Of a stretch of 64,000 nucleotides of DNA, positions 47,737-59,165 are shown in pieces (position 1 is the stretch's first letter; each line of letters starts with the position of its first letter). The position numbers and the translations under genes are program-made. Below the pieces are notes generated by a model that was not told the DNA's origin, did no database searches, and was given only the letters and a program-made list of their open reading frames with translations. The DNA lies in contig CM060307.1 of the NCBI GenBank assembly GCA_030674185.1, positions 47,800,181 to 47,864,180 on the forward strand, read 5' to 3'. The stretch is from Monoplex corrugatus (lineage: Eukaryota > Mollusca > Gastropoda > Littorinimorpha > Ranellidae).

Positions 47737-47850
47737 CATGAAAGTCAACTTCATGGTTGTTTATAAACAGTTTACAGACTCATGAAACTCAATTTCATGG
47801 CAGTTAAAAGAGTAAAAAGTTTACAGATCATGAAATTCAATTTCATAGAG
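47737..47850. repeat. Three near-palindromic ATGAAA..TTTCAT motifs
   Basis: CATGAAAGTCAACTTCATGG, CATGAAACTCAATTTCATGG and CATGAAATTCAATTTCATAG, spaced about 45 bp apart just after the POLL stop, with TTTACAGA(C)TCATGAAA shared between the last two. Confidence 0.75.
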
Positions 47851-48022
47851 TTTCACTGTATGAAATGTTATGGAAGGTATATGTTTGTCTTGATGATGGA
47901 TCATTACCAAATAAGACACCATGTATTTGGCCTGTCAAGGGCATTTATATTTGTAAGTTTGATTGTATACGGTTCATTTTAAAGTCACATTTTAGTAAAA
48001 AAAAACAACAACAAAAACAAAA

Positions 48023-48129
<107 letters not shown>

Positions 48130-49100
48130 CACCAACATCTGAATATGCTACTACAAAAGAAACATTTAGTTGTGGGTATGGCTGAATCATCATATACATG
48201 ATAAATGGGGATTGTATTTTATTGAATTGTTTATGTTTAATACTTTTCTTCTTTTTCTTCAGTATCTTTTTTACAGTAAAGTTTTATGTTTTAATTTTTT
48301 TCTTTATGGTTTTCTTGATAAACAGATAAATTTTTACAACAGTTATGAAAAATATGTTACATCAGTGAGTATTAGCACTGTCAAACATTGACTAGGCAAC
48401 CCATTGGCAGCAACACATATCTGCAAAAAATAACAATTGGTGTGACATGACAGACAACAGGTCAATTTCCTGACACTGATGCACTCATCCGGTTAGCGTG
48501 GTTTCCCTTTCTGGTAGACATCTTAAATTGGTAAAACAAAAGCAAAACAAAACCAACAGCAACAACAACAAGGAAAAATAATAACATAAGACTTCTGACC
48601 ACATTTTTTATCTGTAGCTGTCTTGAAGTTCTTACACAAGGCGAATTAGTTCTTGATATACACTGTTCTGATTTTCTGTGTTTTTGTACTTCTGTGGTTT
48701 CCTTCTTGTGTTTGTGTAAGTATTGACTATCATACGTAAACTGGTTGCATCTTGTGCCGTCAGTGTTTAATGCTTAGTGTGAGTGGTTTTCTGTTTGATT
48801 TTAGCGTGTGTTTAAAATGCATAAGGATGTTTTATTGATGATGTCTTTTATGTTGTTGATGGTGTATTTTGTTGTTGATAATGCTTTTCTGTTGCTTTTG
48901 CTGAAGTAGTAGTTGATGGTGGTATGTGTATATGTGTCATGTGTGTGTGTGTGTATGTGTCTATGCATTTGTGAGTGCGTGCGTGTGTGTGTGTGTGAGT
49001 GTCTGTGTGTTAGCCTGAGCATTATTCGCTGTTTTTCTTACATTTTCATTTCAAGTGAGGGATTAGTGCATTTGTCCTTAATCATTTCACATCTGTTAAT

Positions 49101-49203
49101 TTAACCCTCTGACTCCCACACCCTGTCCACCAGCATCCTTCATTGTCAACAATGCTACCAAAGCAAAAACTTCACCTTTTGATTTCCTCACCCTATCCAC
49201 CAG
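49101..49203. mobile_element. TTAA-type foldback MITE, copy 6 (left part only)
   Basis: TTAACCCTCTGACTCCCACA, CATTGTCAACAATGCTACCA and CTCACCCTATCCACCAGCC; it breaks off at the palindrome centre. Confidence 0.82.
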
Positions 49204-49371
49204 CCATATTTTCTGTTGACTGATTCACTCACCTGTCCTTTAGCGCAACTTCTCACCTGATATCATAAATCATGTTGTGGTGGATACTAACTGATTGTTT
49301 ATTCAATTGTTTTGTTCCATTGTGTGCAGTAATTTGAACTTGGAAGAAACAACACTTCAAAATGGTTCTTG

Positions 49372-49555
49372 TTAATCTTTTGACTCCCTCACACTGTCCA
49401 CCAGCATTCTGTATTGTCAGCCAAGACAGCAAAACAAAAAAATACAACTTAACCCTTTCACTTCCTCACCCTTTCTAAGCTGGTGATAGGGTGAGGGAGT
49501 GAAAGAGTTAATTTTTTGCGGCTAGGAGATGGGGTGCAGGAGTGAAAGAGTGGAG
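49372..49555. mobile_element. TTAA-type foldback MITE, copy 7
   Basis: TTAATCTTTTGACTCCCTCA..GGTGCAGGAGTGAAAGAG; the inner arms are shortened. Confidence 0.82.
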
Positions 49556-50144
49556 AGTGTGATATCAACCAGGTTAACTCCCTTTAGATGTTTTTCTGTC
49601 AGAAAAGCAAGAGCATAATAGGGGGCTTGATCTTGTTTTATTTTTAAACTGTAAGCATTTTATTTATTATGGGTGCAATACAATTTTGACTGTGATGGTT
49701 TATTTACAGACTTATATGCTTTTGTTTATTTTTTTGCTTGTTTTTAAGTTTGCAGATCCATCTTTGTGGAATTTTTTTTACTTAATTTATTGATTCCAAA
49801 TTGTGCATGACTTGTGATATGTGACATCATTTAGTTCATATGTGGGATGGTTAGCGTCCATAATTTTACCAAAACAGGAAGATCAGCAAACCAGAGAATT
49901 AGAATAATCTATGGCACAATGATGGTGCAAAAGTCATTCTTTAAAAATATGTCTGGTTAACAGATTTATAGAGTTGTAGTAATGGAAGCAGAGAAGAGGA
50001 CACATATGAGGGCTGCTTTAGAAGTTTTCGTCAGTCAGATTGCCATTTCTGAACTGTTTACAGCAAATACTTTCAACTTGTATTGAGATAAAGTACAGTC
50101 TTTGCTCTATTAATATGCACAAAATCATAATGATGCCAAATCTA

Positions 50145-50497
50145 ACAGGAACTGGAAAAGAACACGAAAAACTCAGAATATATATTTAATACAACCAGAC
50201 AAGACAGGCACAAATTTTTGGCCAACTGGCCTTTGTCAAGCTTAGACGTAAGATTACAAATGAACAAACACCAGATACAAAAATAAGGAGAAAAAGACTG
50301 AAACTTCCGAATTTTTGTATTTGGTGTTTGTTCATTTGTGATCTTATGTCTACGCTTGACAAAGGTCAGTTGGCCGAAAATTTGAGCTTGTCTTGTCTGG
50401 GTGTATTAAATACACATTCTGATTTTTTCGTGTTTTTTTTTTTTTTTTCTGGTTCCTGTTTGCTTGAACGTGGACAGTCCTACTTGTTTTGGATATG
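50145..50497. mobile_element. Palindromic element F2 inside the mariner relic
   Basis: The left arm (AACACGAAAAACTCAGAATA, TTTAATACAACCAGACAAGA) and right arm (TCTTGTCTGGGTGTATTAAA, CATTCTGATTTTTTCGTGTT) are inverted over roughly 130 bp. The 3' end is GAACGTGGACAGTCCTACTT then GTTTTGGAT. Confidence 0.85.
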
Positions 50498-50879
50498 ACA
50501 ATGAGCAGCCTGTGACAGACTGACACATTTTTGGTCTTGTCCTGTCAATTAACACAAAAGAACACACAAGGGTGCGATGGGACCTAGAGCATCAATGCGT
50601 CACTACTCTCTGGACAATCACCTCCCAAGCTCCGGACCTACTCGATCGTCATTTCATCAAGAAAAAAAACGTGATGTGATAACTGTGCACAAAAATGGAT
50701 CGTAGCGTAGAGCAGCATAGCTGCTATGTCTGCACTAGGCTTAATTTAAACTTGGAGATTGTCTAATCAAAATTCCTGCTGATTTGATAATTGTGTGCGG
50801 AGAAAAGTGTGTGTCATATAAGACAGTTTGCCACTGGATTGATAGTTTCAAACAAGGAAAAACCGACTTGCAAGACAGT

Positions 50880-51060
50880 TTCAGTTTCAGACAGTCAGTT
50901 TCAGTTTCTCAAGATGACGTCTCCAAGCTCAGAATGAATTCCATATGCACTAATGTCACAGGTGCCATGTGATGGAGAAGATCCAGAATGATCACGGCAC
51001 AAGCCTTAAGCACCTGCACATAAACCCATGAGCTGGCCAGGTCCTGAGGTCCTACCTTGA
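50880..51060 (+). repeat. Dispersed repeat shared with 12855-13010
   Basis: AGTTTCTCAAGATGACGTCT, CATGAGCTGGCCAGGTCCTG. It interrupts the mariner relic. Confidence 0.72.
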
Positions 51061-51199
51061 TAGTTCCATAACCCTGGGGTCGTAGGGGAGTGAGGTGGCA
51101 GAGACCTCAACTTTTCCCGGGCCAGCGCCATGAGGGCACGCCCCCCTCTCCCTCACTTCAAATTCATATTCATATTCATATTCTTCTTTTTTTACCCAT

Positions 51200-51535
51200 G
51201 ACTTCAAAAAGGCAAGAAGGCTAATTGGTTTTCAAGGATGGGACCTGCGAAATAAACATATCTTTCCAATGTTTTATACCAAGGCAGCCAGGCAATGCCC
51301 TGCTCTTCATGATTTTCAACTGTCGTGGGATCTTTTGCATTTTCAGCCAGAGAGCACATGGGTCCGACTCGTTTGCCCTCTCCTTCTGAAGGATTAGACA
51401 CTCAGTTCAAATTTCCAGTCAGACTGAAGAGAAAAGTCGAGGCCTCTACGGGGAGCAAACCTTGGAACCTCAAGGTTAGTTATTGCCAGGCGAACGTCTG
51501 AACCATTCTGCCACTCTTCTCCCTGAAGACAAGTA
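51200..51535 (-). mobile_element. tRNA-headed SINE inside the mariner relic
   Basis: The minus strand begins AGTGGCAGAATGGTTCAGAC, GTTCGCCTGGC with B-box-like GAGGTTCCAAGG, then a body reaching GAAAACCAATTAGCCTTCTT. The neighbouring GGAGTGAGGTGGCAGAGACC block (51090-51130) recurs at 54950. Confidence 0.7.
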
Positions 51536-52094
51536 CAGCAATAGACGTTCAAGTGAGCCCTGGAATGAGCAAACTGTTGAGTTCATAAAGAGAGTAGTTG
51601 AAGAGAATCTTCATATCTCAGTTTATGAAATGAATGAAAATTAGGATGTTTCAGTGACACAGTCAAACAGATCTTGCAGTATGATTGTGAGATGAGGAAA
51701 GTGGCCGCCTTATGGATGTGACATTTTATGATGGAGGAGCACTAGAAACAGAGGGTTCAGAATTCTAAGCAGTTGCTTTTTTTTTTTCATCTTATATGAT
51801 CAGTATTGTCCCCGGTGGTTTTGTTTAATTGTGCATGCTTCACTATGTTTCACTGTCACTGAAAATTGTTTTCTTATAAAGGGGTAGGAAGACATTACAA
51901 TTTTTGTATTGCTGTGTGTAGATTCATGTATATTGTATAATGACTATTCTTCTTCTTCTGTCACTGTCATTCTCTTTCTTTCTCTGTGTCTCATGTGTCA
52001 TTTCTTTCTCTGTGTCTGTGTCACATAATATGTTCAGCTGTGTATATTCAGTATAGGCTAGGTACACATGTCCATGTTAGCGAATATTTAAACT

Positions 52095-52425
52095 TACAGC
52101 GACATATTGATGTTTTTGATTGAGACTATTGTCACTCAAATGAAATGATAGTTTGAGTAATATATGTAAAATGTTTATGTGTTTAATTGAGTCGACTGTC
52201 GCTCGTATCAAATGACACTTTAAATAATGCATTCAAATGTTTGCATTTTTAATTGAGACTACTGTCACATGAAATGATACTTTAAATATTGCATGTAAAA
52301 TGTTCATGTTTTTAATTGAGAGTATTATCTCTCATATGAAATGACATTTTAAATGTTTACTTACGTTTTTAATGGAGACTACTGTGATTCATATGCAATG
52401 ACACTTTAAATAATGCAAATAAAAT
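52095..52425. repeat. Tandem repeat of about 70 bp, five diverged copies
   Basis: Units share TTTTTAATTGAGACTACTGT, CATATGAAATGACACTTTAA, ATAATGCATGTAAAATGTT. Copies differ by substitutions and small deletions. Confidence 0.88.
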
Positions 52426-52464
52426 GTGTTTGTATCTTTCCTGCTGGTTGGTTTATGTTTCTTG

Positions 52465-52468
<4 letters not shown>

Positions 52469-52495
<27 letters not shown>

Positions 52496-52532
52496 CTTTT
52501 CTTTTCTTTTCTTTTCTTTTCTTTTTTTTTTC
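52469..52532 (+). repeat. (TTTTC)n pyrimidine microsatellite
   Basis: About 11 TTTTC units. Adjacent 51790-52080 and 52540-53090 hold nothing recognised. Confidence 0.96.
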
Positions 52533-53094
52533 TTGTTTACAGCTGTATCATGTCTGTTACCAGTACTGTTACATTTGTTGTGGAAACTGTGTGTTCAGAG
52601 ACTGTGTTGAGAGAGATATTGGTGATGGCTTGTTTGATCTGATGTTTGTTAAGTTATTGTTGTCATTAGTGTGTGTGCATCTGTCACTTGCTATGTACCT
52701 AAGTGAGGCAGGTTCAACTAATTCATAATCATAACTTCCACAGGCATCTGACCAGAAGTTTTCTAGCTAACTTCTCTACAGATGTTCTCTCAGTGTAGTT
52801 GGCCAATGAGTCTCTCAACTCGTGTCTCATTCCTACCCATAACACCTGGTGACCAGAGAATGATGAAAATTATGACTTTGTAGACAAGTAGCTGTGAAAA
52901 TGCAACCTTATCAGTGTTTCACATTGACTTTGTAGAAAAATAGCTGTGAAAATCCAACCCTTTTCAGTGTTTCATATATCTTAAAACAGGCAGGACATGA
53001 AACTGAAAGTGTGAGCAAAATGGTAATAGTTATGGTTTTGTTTGCAGACATGATCATATTGAACACTAGTCTAGTTATGTTCTTTTTCAACAAA

Positions 53095-53520
53095 TGGAGA
53101 CATTGAGGCGGCAGAGATGTGGTTTTATTCGGAGACCTCTACGCATCAAATGGACAGATAGAAGAACTAATGAAAGTGTCCTGGAAGAACTTGATACCAC
53201 CAGAAAACTACAGCAGACATCAACAAGAGAAGATTAAAACACATTGGCCATGTGTCACGTAGCAAGACCACAGACCCTCTTGTACAACCATCTTTCAAAG
53301 AAAAACAATGTCAAAAAGGTAGAAAGGCAGACCTCCAATCTCATACATCGAGAACATAATCAACATCAGTGGCCTAAATATTCAAGAAATTGCCCACAAA
53401 AGTCAAGACAGAGCGGCCTAGAGGGAGAGAGATGGTGGTGTCTAAGTGTGCAGTGGCCAACGCCGAACTTGGTGACACCGACAGGTGAAACAGGTGAGGG
53501 AGACATAGACTGGACGATCT
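53095..53520 (+). mobile_element. LINE 3' fragment (reverse transcriptase tail)
   Basis: Broken frames read RIKWTDRRTNESVLEEL, HIGHVSRSKTTDPL and a later KCAVANAELGDTDR, the C-terminal signature of RTE-like elements. Confidence 0.72.
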
Positions 53521-53522
53521 GA

Positions 53523-53765
53523 TGACAAGCAATCCAAACTCCAACGAATCCAGAACAGTGTAAATCAGTTTGTCCTACGGGACAGCAAACAGTGCAGTGC
53601 AACAGCATTCTTGCAAAAACTACATTGGGTTGCATTCCCCACTTGTGAGAATGGGTCACGCTTGATTTGCTGACTGCAGTTGCCTGAGAGGAACTTTGCA
53701 GACAGCCTGGCACTGGTCTTTCACACTCACCCATACATGCAGAAGAAAACACCCGTCTCACCATT
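53523..53765 (+). mobile_element. CR1/L2-like LINE fragment
   Basis: Reads DKQSKLQRIQNSVNQFVLRD, ATAFLQKLHWVAFPT, the KLQRIQN..LHWLP block of CR1/L2-type reverse transcriptases, from a different LINE family than its neighbours. Diverged. Confidence 0.65.
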
Positions 53766-53769
53766 TTCG

Positions 53770-54440
53770 TACTAAAGGTAGGCCTAAAGATCAGTCAAGA
53801 CAAAACCGAATTGATGACACTTAACATCCCAAACCCTTCATCAGATAGAACAGACTTACCCACAGCTAAAGATTTCATCTACCTAAATAGTACTGTCAAA
53901 CATGATGGAAGAGCAGGCAGTGACATCAAGATTCGTCAGTAAAAGTCAGAAGCAATTTTAGAGTGCTGAATAACGTGTGGAGCCCCCCCCCCCCCCCCCC
54001 CCCAGTACAGCAACAACGTTAAGTTGAGACTGTGCCAGAGCTATGTCCCTTGGCCCTTACCAGAAGGCCATAGAATGCTAGAAGATGACGTTACCAAATT
54101 ATCAGCCTTTCACACAAAGATTCTCCAAACAATTGTGCCAATCTTCTGGCTCAACACCATTTCTGACCAACAACTACTTGCCCAGGGCAGGCAAGAGAAC
54201 AGGGCACTCTCATCATGGAAAAACGGTGGAAATAGATTGAGTATATCATCTGAAGAGAACAAGGCAACATCACTCGAACGGCTCTACACTGGACGCCAGA
54301 TGGAAGATGAAAGAGAAGAAAACCCAAGAACTCATAGTGATAATCAAAGGAGACCGACCTTAGGGCCCTGAAACTCTTTTAGGGCACTATACAGAAGTTG
54401 ACCTGGAACTGATCATTGGAGAACCTTCGTTGCTGTCCAG
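53770..54440 (+). mobile_element. LINE reverse transcriptase fragment with internal C-run
   Basis: Reads KVGLKISQDKTELMTLNIPN, KDFIYLNSTVKHDGRAGSDI, KLRLCQSYVPW, TKLSAFHTKILQTIVPIFWL, NTISDQQLLAQ. Stops, shifts and a run of about 17 C (53986-54003) interrupt it. Confidence 0.82.
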
Positions 54441-54569
54441 CACACCTCTGGCATTATAGACAGTAAGTAGGCCTAGTTGCCTGGAAAAAAGATGCATTCT
54501 GCCTATCACGTTTGACCACTTAAACTTATTACTGTGAAGTCAACCAATCAAATGAACATGTCTGCATTA

Positions 54570-54763
54570 TGTGACTCTTTGACTCCCGCACCCTATGCAG
54601 CAACTACAAAAACTTAACTCTTTCACTCCCTCATCCTATGCACCAGCTTCCTGCAGCAAGCCGATAGATAGGGTGAGGGAATCAAAGGGTTAAGTTCTTG
54701 CTTTGCTTGCATGCTTGACAATGCTGGACGTTGGTGGACAGGGTGCAGGAGTCAAAGGGTTAA
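54570..54763. mobile_element. TTAA-type foldback MITE, copy 8
   Basis: TCTTTGACTCCCGCACCCTA..GGGTGCAGGAGTCAAAGGGT then TTAA at 54760-54763; the left TTAA is decayed. Confidence 0.88.
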
Positions 54764-55059
54764 ATGTGCATGCATTTTGACATCGTTTTGCTAAAAGTAT
54801 GACATTTCTTACAGACCAAGATCATTGGGGAAAAAAAACACTTTTATACTGAGATGCTTTCTGCTGTCACGCATGGCCAGTAGCTCTTGTGAATTAGATC
54901 ATGAACATTGGGTAAAAGTAAAGGTTATCCCATGATCAGAAGATCTGAGAGGAGTGAGGTGGTAGAGACTGAACTTTTCTCTGGGCCCTGATTATGAGGA
55001 CGGTGCCCATCGCCTCTCCCACATTGCGTTACCATCCTGGCAGTTTGATATTTATACCG

Positions 55060-55430
55060 GCTGGTTGGTTCTTTTTGATAGAGCTGTGGACTCGGGATCT
55101 GATGTCTTGAGTTCAGTCCCAGCCCACATTAAACACTGGCCTGTTTGCTGCCCATCATAATGTTTTCATCATTCTGGTGGTGTCAGCTTAGTGTTTCAAA
55201 GGTCTCTCCCCCTCCCCCCCTCCCCCCCCCCCCATCTTTCCCTTTAATCTCTTCAGCTCAAAACGTCAGGTTATAGTGTTTTGCGTTGGCTCAGGAAGTC
55301 TGCCAGATAATTGCTGGCAAATTTGGATGGAACGCATATGGAATTGTCCGTGTGCGATGACTTCCTCTTGAACAAATTCCAGACTCCAAACTCCACACCC
55401 CAAACCTAAACAAGGTTTGTATCCGTTCAC
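55060..55430 (+). mobile_element. SINE family S4 copy
   Basis: tRNA-like head (TTGATAGAGCTGTGGACT, B-box GAGTTCAGTCCC), then GGTGTCAGCTTAGTGTTTCA, a C-rich run at 55208-55234, TGCCAGATAATTGCTGGCAA and a GTTTGGGG-complement end. This is the most complete head of the family. Confidence 0.75.
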
Positions 55431-55544
55431 AGATGGGTGGATTGGAGGCCAGATACACAACAGTTTCTGTTGTTCTTGTTGTTCTGTGTTTTTATCTTTT
55501 AAATATGATTACCTTCCTTTCCGTCCCATTTTCTTCGCCACCTT

Positions 55545-55925
55545 AATGACCACAGAAGCTGGCAGTTTTTAACAATGCGATGAGGATGATGTCGATCAGG
55601 ATGATAGTCATGATGCTATGGAGTTCCGTCGAGGATTGAGACTGCGTGACAGGGCTGTACTCTATGCTTACTATCATAATATATCCTGGCGTCAACCAGG
55701 CCAGATATAAACAGACACCTGTGGTGCTGGTCAGAAGATTTGAGCAACACCCTCAATGACGCGTCCGTGAAGTGGATGAGACTCAACTGTGTGGTCCCAG
55801 CCTTCCCAATGAGCCCATAGCACGCCCAACTCTGGATAGGAGCCGGTTACAGCCGAAAAATCTCGCAATGAATTTTGAAGGGACTGATGGGATTCGAACC
55901 CACAATCTTCCAGTCGATAGTCCTA
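55545..55925 (-). mobile_element. SINE family S1 copy, reverse orientation
   Basis: The B-box complement GGGATTCGAACCCACAATCT is at the right end and AACTGGCAGCTTCTGTGGTC-type tail at the left; all S1 blocks are present in reverse order. Confidence 0.86.
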
Positions 55926-56039
55926 CATACACAAAAGTTTTTCTTAGACCAGAATCACACTTGTGCAGTCAGATTGGAAGGTGGGAGCTCTACGTCTACG
56001 TCATCCAGGCTTCTGTGTATACATGCATAACCAACTGCC

Positions 56040-56474
56040 AGGAAAAAAGACAAACAAACAAACAAACAAAAAAACCTACGAAAATAGAATCAGTACGCGT
56101 ATTTAATACAACCAGATAAGACAGGAGCAAGTTTTCGGCCAACTGGCCTTTGTCAAGCGTGAACGTAAGATCACAAACCAATAAACACCAAATACAAAAT
56201 CAGGAGAAAAAGATTGAAACTTCTCTACAGCATACATGATAGTCCTTTTCTCCCACTGGATGAAGCATCAGGGAAATTTTAGTCTTTTCCTCCTATTTTT
56301 TTGTATTTGGTATTTGTTCATTTGTGATCTTACGTCCACGCTTGACAAAGGGCCGAAAATTTGCGCCTGTCTTGTCTGGTTGCATTAAATACGCGTTCTG
56401 ATTCTGTTTTCTTGGGTTTTTTTTTCTGGTTCCTGTTTGCTTGAACGCAGGTGGTCGCATTTGTTTTGGATTTT
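56040..56474. mobile_element. Palindromic element F4, full-length, with target-site duplication
   Basis: Flanked by CAACTGCC at 56032-56039 and 56475-56482. The arms are inverted over about 170 bp (ATTTAATACAACCAGATAAG versus CTTGTCTGGTTGCATTAAAT; AACTGGCCTTTGTCAAGCGT versus ACGCTTGACAAAGGGCC). The 3' end is TTCCTGTTTGCTTGAACGCA..TTGTTTTGGATTT. Confidence 0.9.
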
Positions 56475-56482
56475 CAACTGCC

Positions 56483-57540
56483 GTATCTTTGTCCAAAAAG
56501 AGGCCAAGAGTACATGAGACAGATGAAACATGTTTTTAAATCTGCAGAATACCGAACGTTTCAGAGTGTGTCTGAAAAGTAGAGAATATTCCATGGCTTG
56601 ACCTTATTCTTATTGTATTTCTGTTGCTGACCTGCTGCCTTGCAGCTGTACACCTACAGACAAAGAAACACTTGCTGGCGTGACATTCCAGAAGTGCATC
56701 CACGCCAACATTTCAACAGGTCTTTTTTTTTTTTTTACTGTCTGAAAATACCCCCAGACACTCAACGTATGTTAAACAAGCTTCGCCAGATTATTCATGC
56801 TGTACATCCTCTCTTGTCCAAACGCATCTGTGTAAAACAGCTCTTTTCAAGTTGATGTGATCATTCCTAACCACAGTACGAGCGTAGAAACAAACCTGTC
56901 AAGCCATATTAACCGTCTTCTATCATTCAATCTGAAACGTAGAAAGTTTGCAAAATTATCACTTCGTGAAAAAAAAAAAAAAAAAGCAAAATACACTGCC
57001 AGTCAAACATAAAAGTTTTACATGTAGAATAGTATTTGAAACAAACTTGAAATAAACTTTGAAATAAACTTTTGATGTTTATGATTTGTTTTCATGATAA
57101 ACAATTGCTTGTCGAACATACAGAAATACATTAAAACTCTCACTTGCAAATTCCGTTTTTGGGTACACATTGCAGACTGTAGAAGTATATTCTACTCGGG
57201 GAAAAAGTACTCTCGTACACTGATTTTCAAAATCAGGAAAGTATTTCCATAGCATGGTACAGCTGTAAGTCTCTCAAAGAATAAATACATTGGTTTGACC
57301 AATACATGTATAAAAAAAAAATTAAAAAAAGAACAGTGATGAAGAGCAGACAATTTTTTACTCAAACATTTTCGTGTTTCCCATTATTCATATTGAAATA
57401 TAATGGGTCAGTCTTTTCAAATTTGCTGCTTTCATTCATTTAGTATTGGGCTAGGCCTGTGGCCGAATCTGGCAAAAACTCATCCATGGACATCTAGATT
57501 GAAAGCATTGTCAGATTTTGTGTGCACCCATACTCGCACA
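56483..57540. other. Intergenic stretch without recognised features
   Basis: AT-rich, with only short A runs (56969, 57311). The 71-codon open frame at 56640 has no recognised similarity. Confidence 0.55.
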
Positions 57541-57550
57541 CATTGAGCCA

Positions 57551-57860
57551 ATCATCATCATCATCATCATCTTCTTCTTCTTCTTCTTCTTCTTCTTCTT
57601 CTTCTTCTTCTTCTTCTTCTTCTTCTTCTTCTTCTTCTTCTTCATCATCATCATCATCGTCATCATTGTTATTTTATTATTATTATGTTGTTGTTGTTTT
57701 TGTTTTTTTTGTTGTTGTTGTTGTTATCATTATTATTGTTGTTATTAAACATCATCATCATCATTATTATTATTATTGTTACTGTCATTGTTATAGTCAT
57801 CATCATCATCATCATTTATTATCATCATCATCATTATTATATTATTATTATTATTGAAAT
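57551..57860 (+). repeat. Trinucleotide tract (CAT)n-(CTT)n-(GTT/ATT/CAT)n
   Basis: About 24 CTT units flanked by CAT units, then mixed TTG, TTA and TCA triplets. Long open frames here (poly-Ser, poly-Phe) are artefacts of the repeat. Confidence 0.97.
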
Positions 57861-58074
57861 CAGTCTCCCCTTGTTTCTGTTGGAACAAGCTAGAGGAGAA
57901 CATATGATCGTCAGAACAGAACATCTACATAGCAAGCTGTTAACTAACACAAAACAAAAGAAAACAAAAAATATGATAAACTAACACACAGTCAAAGGAT
58001 GTGGGACGATGTTTTCCAAAGACACAAACCTTTCCCATATCAACCGATTTAAGTAAAACATGGGCAGTTTCATC

Positions 58075-58305
58075 ATGTATACGAAACATGTTCGAAGACT
58101 ATGATAGTACAATGTATATGAAACATGTTTGGAGACTATATTGGTACGATGTGTATAAAACATGTTTGAAGACAATATTGGTACAATGTAGGCTATATGA
58201 AACATGCTTGGAGACTATATTGGTATAATGTGTATATTATACATGTTTGAAGACTATATTTGTACAATGTATACGAAACATGTCTGAAGACTATATTGGT
58301 AAGAG
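58075..58305. repeat. Tandem repeat of about 38-42 bp, six copies
   Basis: Units share ATGAAACATGTTTGGAGACT, ATATTGGTACAATGTGTAT. Each contains the palindrome-like ACATGT. Confidence 0.92.
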
Positions 58306-58606
58306 AACACTTTGTGTGAAGGTAACGGCTTATATAAATTTTTTAATCAAGGAGCAAATTAGACATGGGCACATTTCTGGCTTGCTACTCTAGTGACGAC
58401 TGAATCGATGCTGAGCCACTGCGCCACAGTCGATGCCCGAAATAATGATGACAGCCAGGTATCGATCCATAGTTAAGACCCCCCAGAAGAAACGAGTCAT
58501 GTGGAATTCCCCATCCAACCTCACTGGGTTCTAAACAAACCAAGACCAGTCATCAAGGACCGATTAGAAGAACTGTTAGTGTGACCATCTACCACTGCAC
58601 AAGTCC

Positions 58607-59165
58607 AACGTCGCCCCATGGGGATTCCGGGTGGGGGGGGGGCTCTTTCAGTGTAAATAGTATCCCCGCCTTCTGCAAATTCTCTGCTAGAAATTTCCTC
58701 TTTTCTGTCACTCTCTTTCTTTCTGTCTTCTTCCTTTGCTTTCTGTCATTGTTCCTATCATTTTCTGCCTTGCTGGTCCATTCACCTGTAGTGTTTGATA
58801 GAGTCTTACATACTTTTTCTTAGGACTGATAATTGGGTACATGTATTAAGTGCATTCTTGGCTTTAGGGAATGAAGTATGCGGAAGCAATTTTAGATAAT
58901 TTAGGCCCGTTTTGACATATTTTTAGTGTCCTTAGTTATGTTTAAATTTGTATTCAGGTGGGTTTTTTTTTAATCCTTTGTGTGATTAATTAGGCGGATT
59001 GGTCGGCGCCAGCGGCGTCTCCTTAGATTATGTGCGCGAAAGACTGATATGTGTACTGAATTTTTCTCCTTTTTTTTTCGGTTTAAGTTTCGATTGTTTT
59101 GAAACGGTTATAGTCTAATATGGCTCTACGCAGTCTGTTGGGCTCTAAACAATAATAACAACATA
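58607..59165 (+). mobile_element. Element B copy, intergenic
   Basis: 5' end CCCCATGGGGATTCCGGGTG, G run, CTCTTTCAGTGTAAATAGTA, full body, tail GCTCTACGCAGTCTGTTGGG, CTCTAAACAATAATAAC. Confidence 0.92.

Larger units (their letters stand above)
50003..51745 (+). mobile_element. Mariner-like transposon relic, repeatedly interrupted
   Basis: A frame at 50784-50880 reads CGEKCVSYKTVCHWIDSFKQ and GKTDLQDS, the second helix-turn-helix region of mariner transposases. After about 650 bp of inserted repeats, 51560-51680 reads VNEQTVEFIKRVVEENLHIS and YEMNEN, the next mariner block. GAGGGCTGCTTTAGAAGTTT at 50010 resembles a mariner terminal repeat. Stops and shifts make it inactive. Confidence 0.65.

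Noticed and set aside
57518..57857. Poly-Ser and poly-Phe frames of 76-111 codons
   Set aside because: Translations of the CTT/CAT triplet tract.
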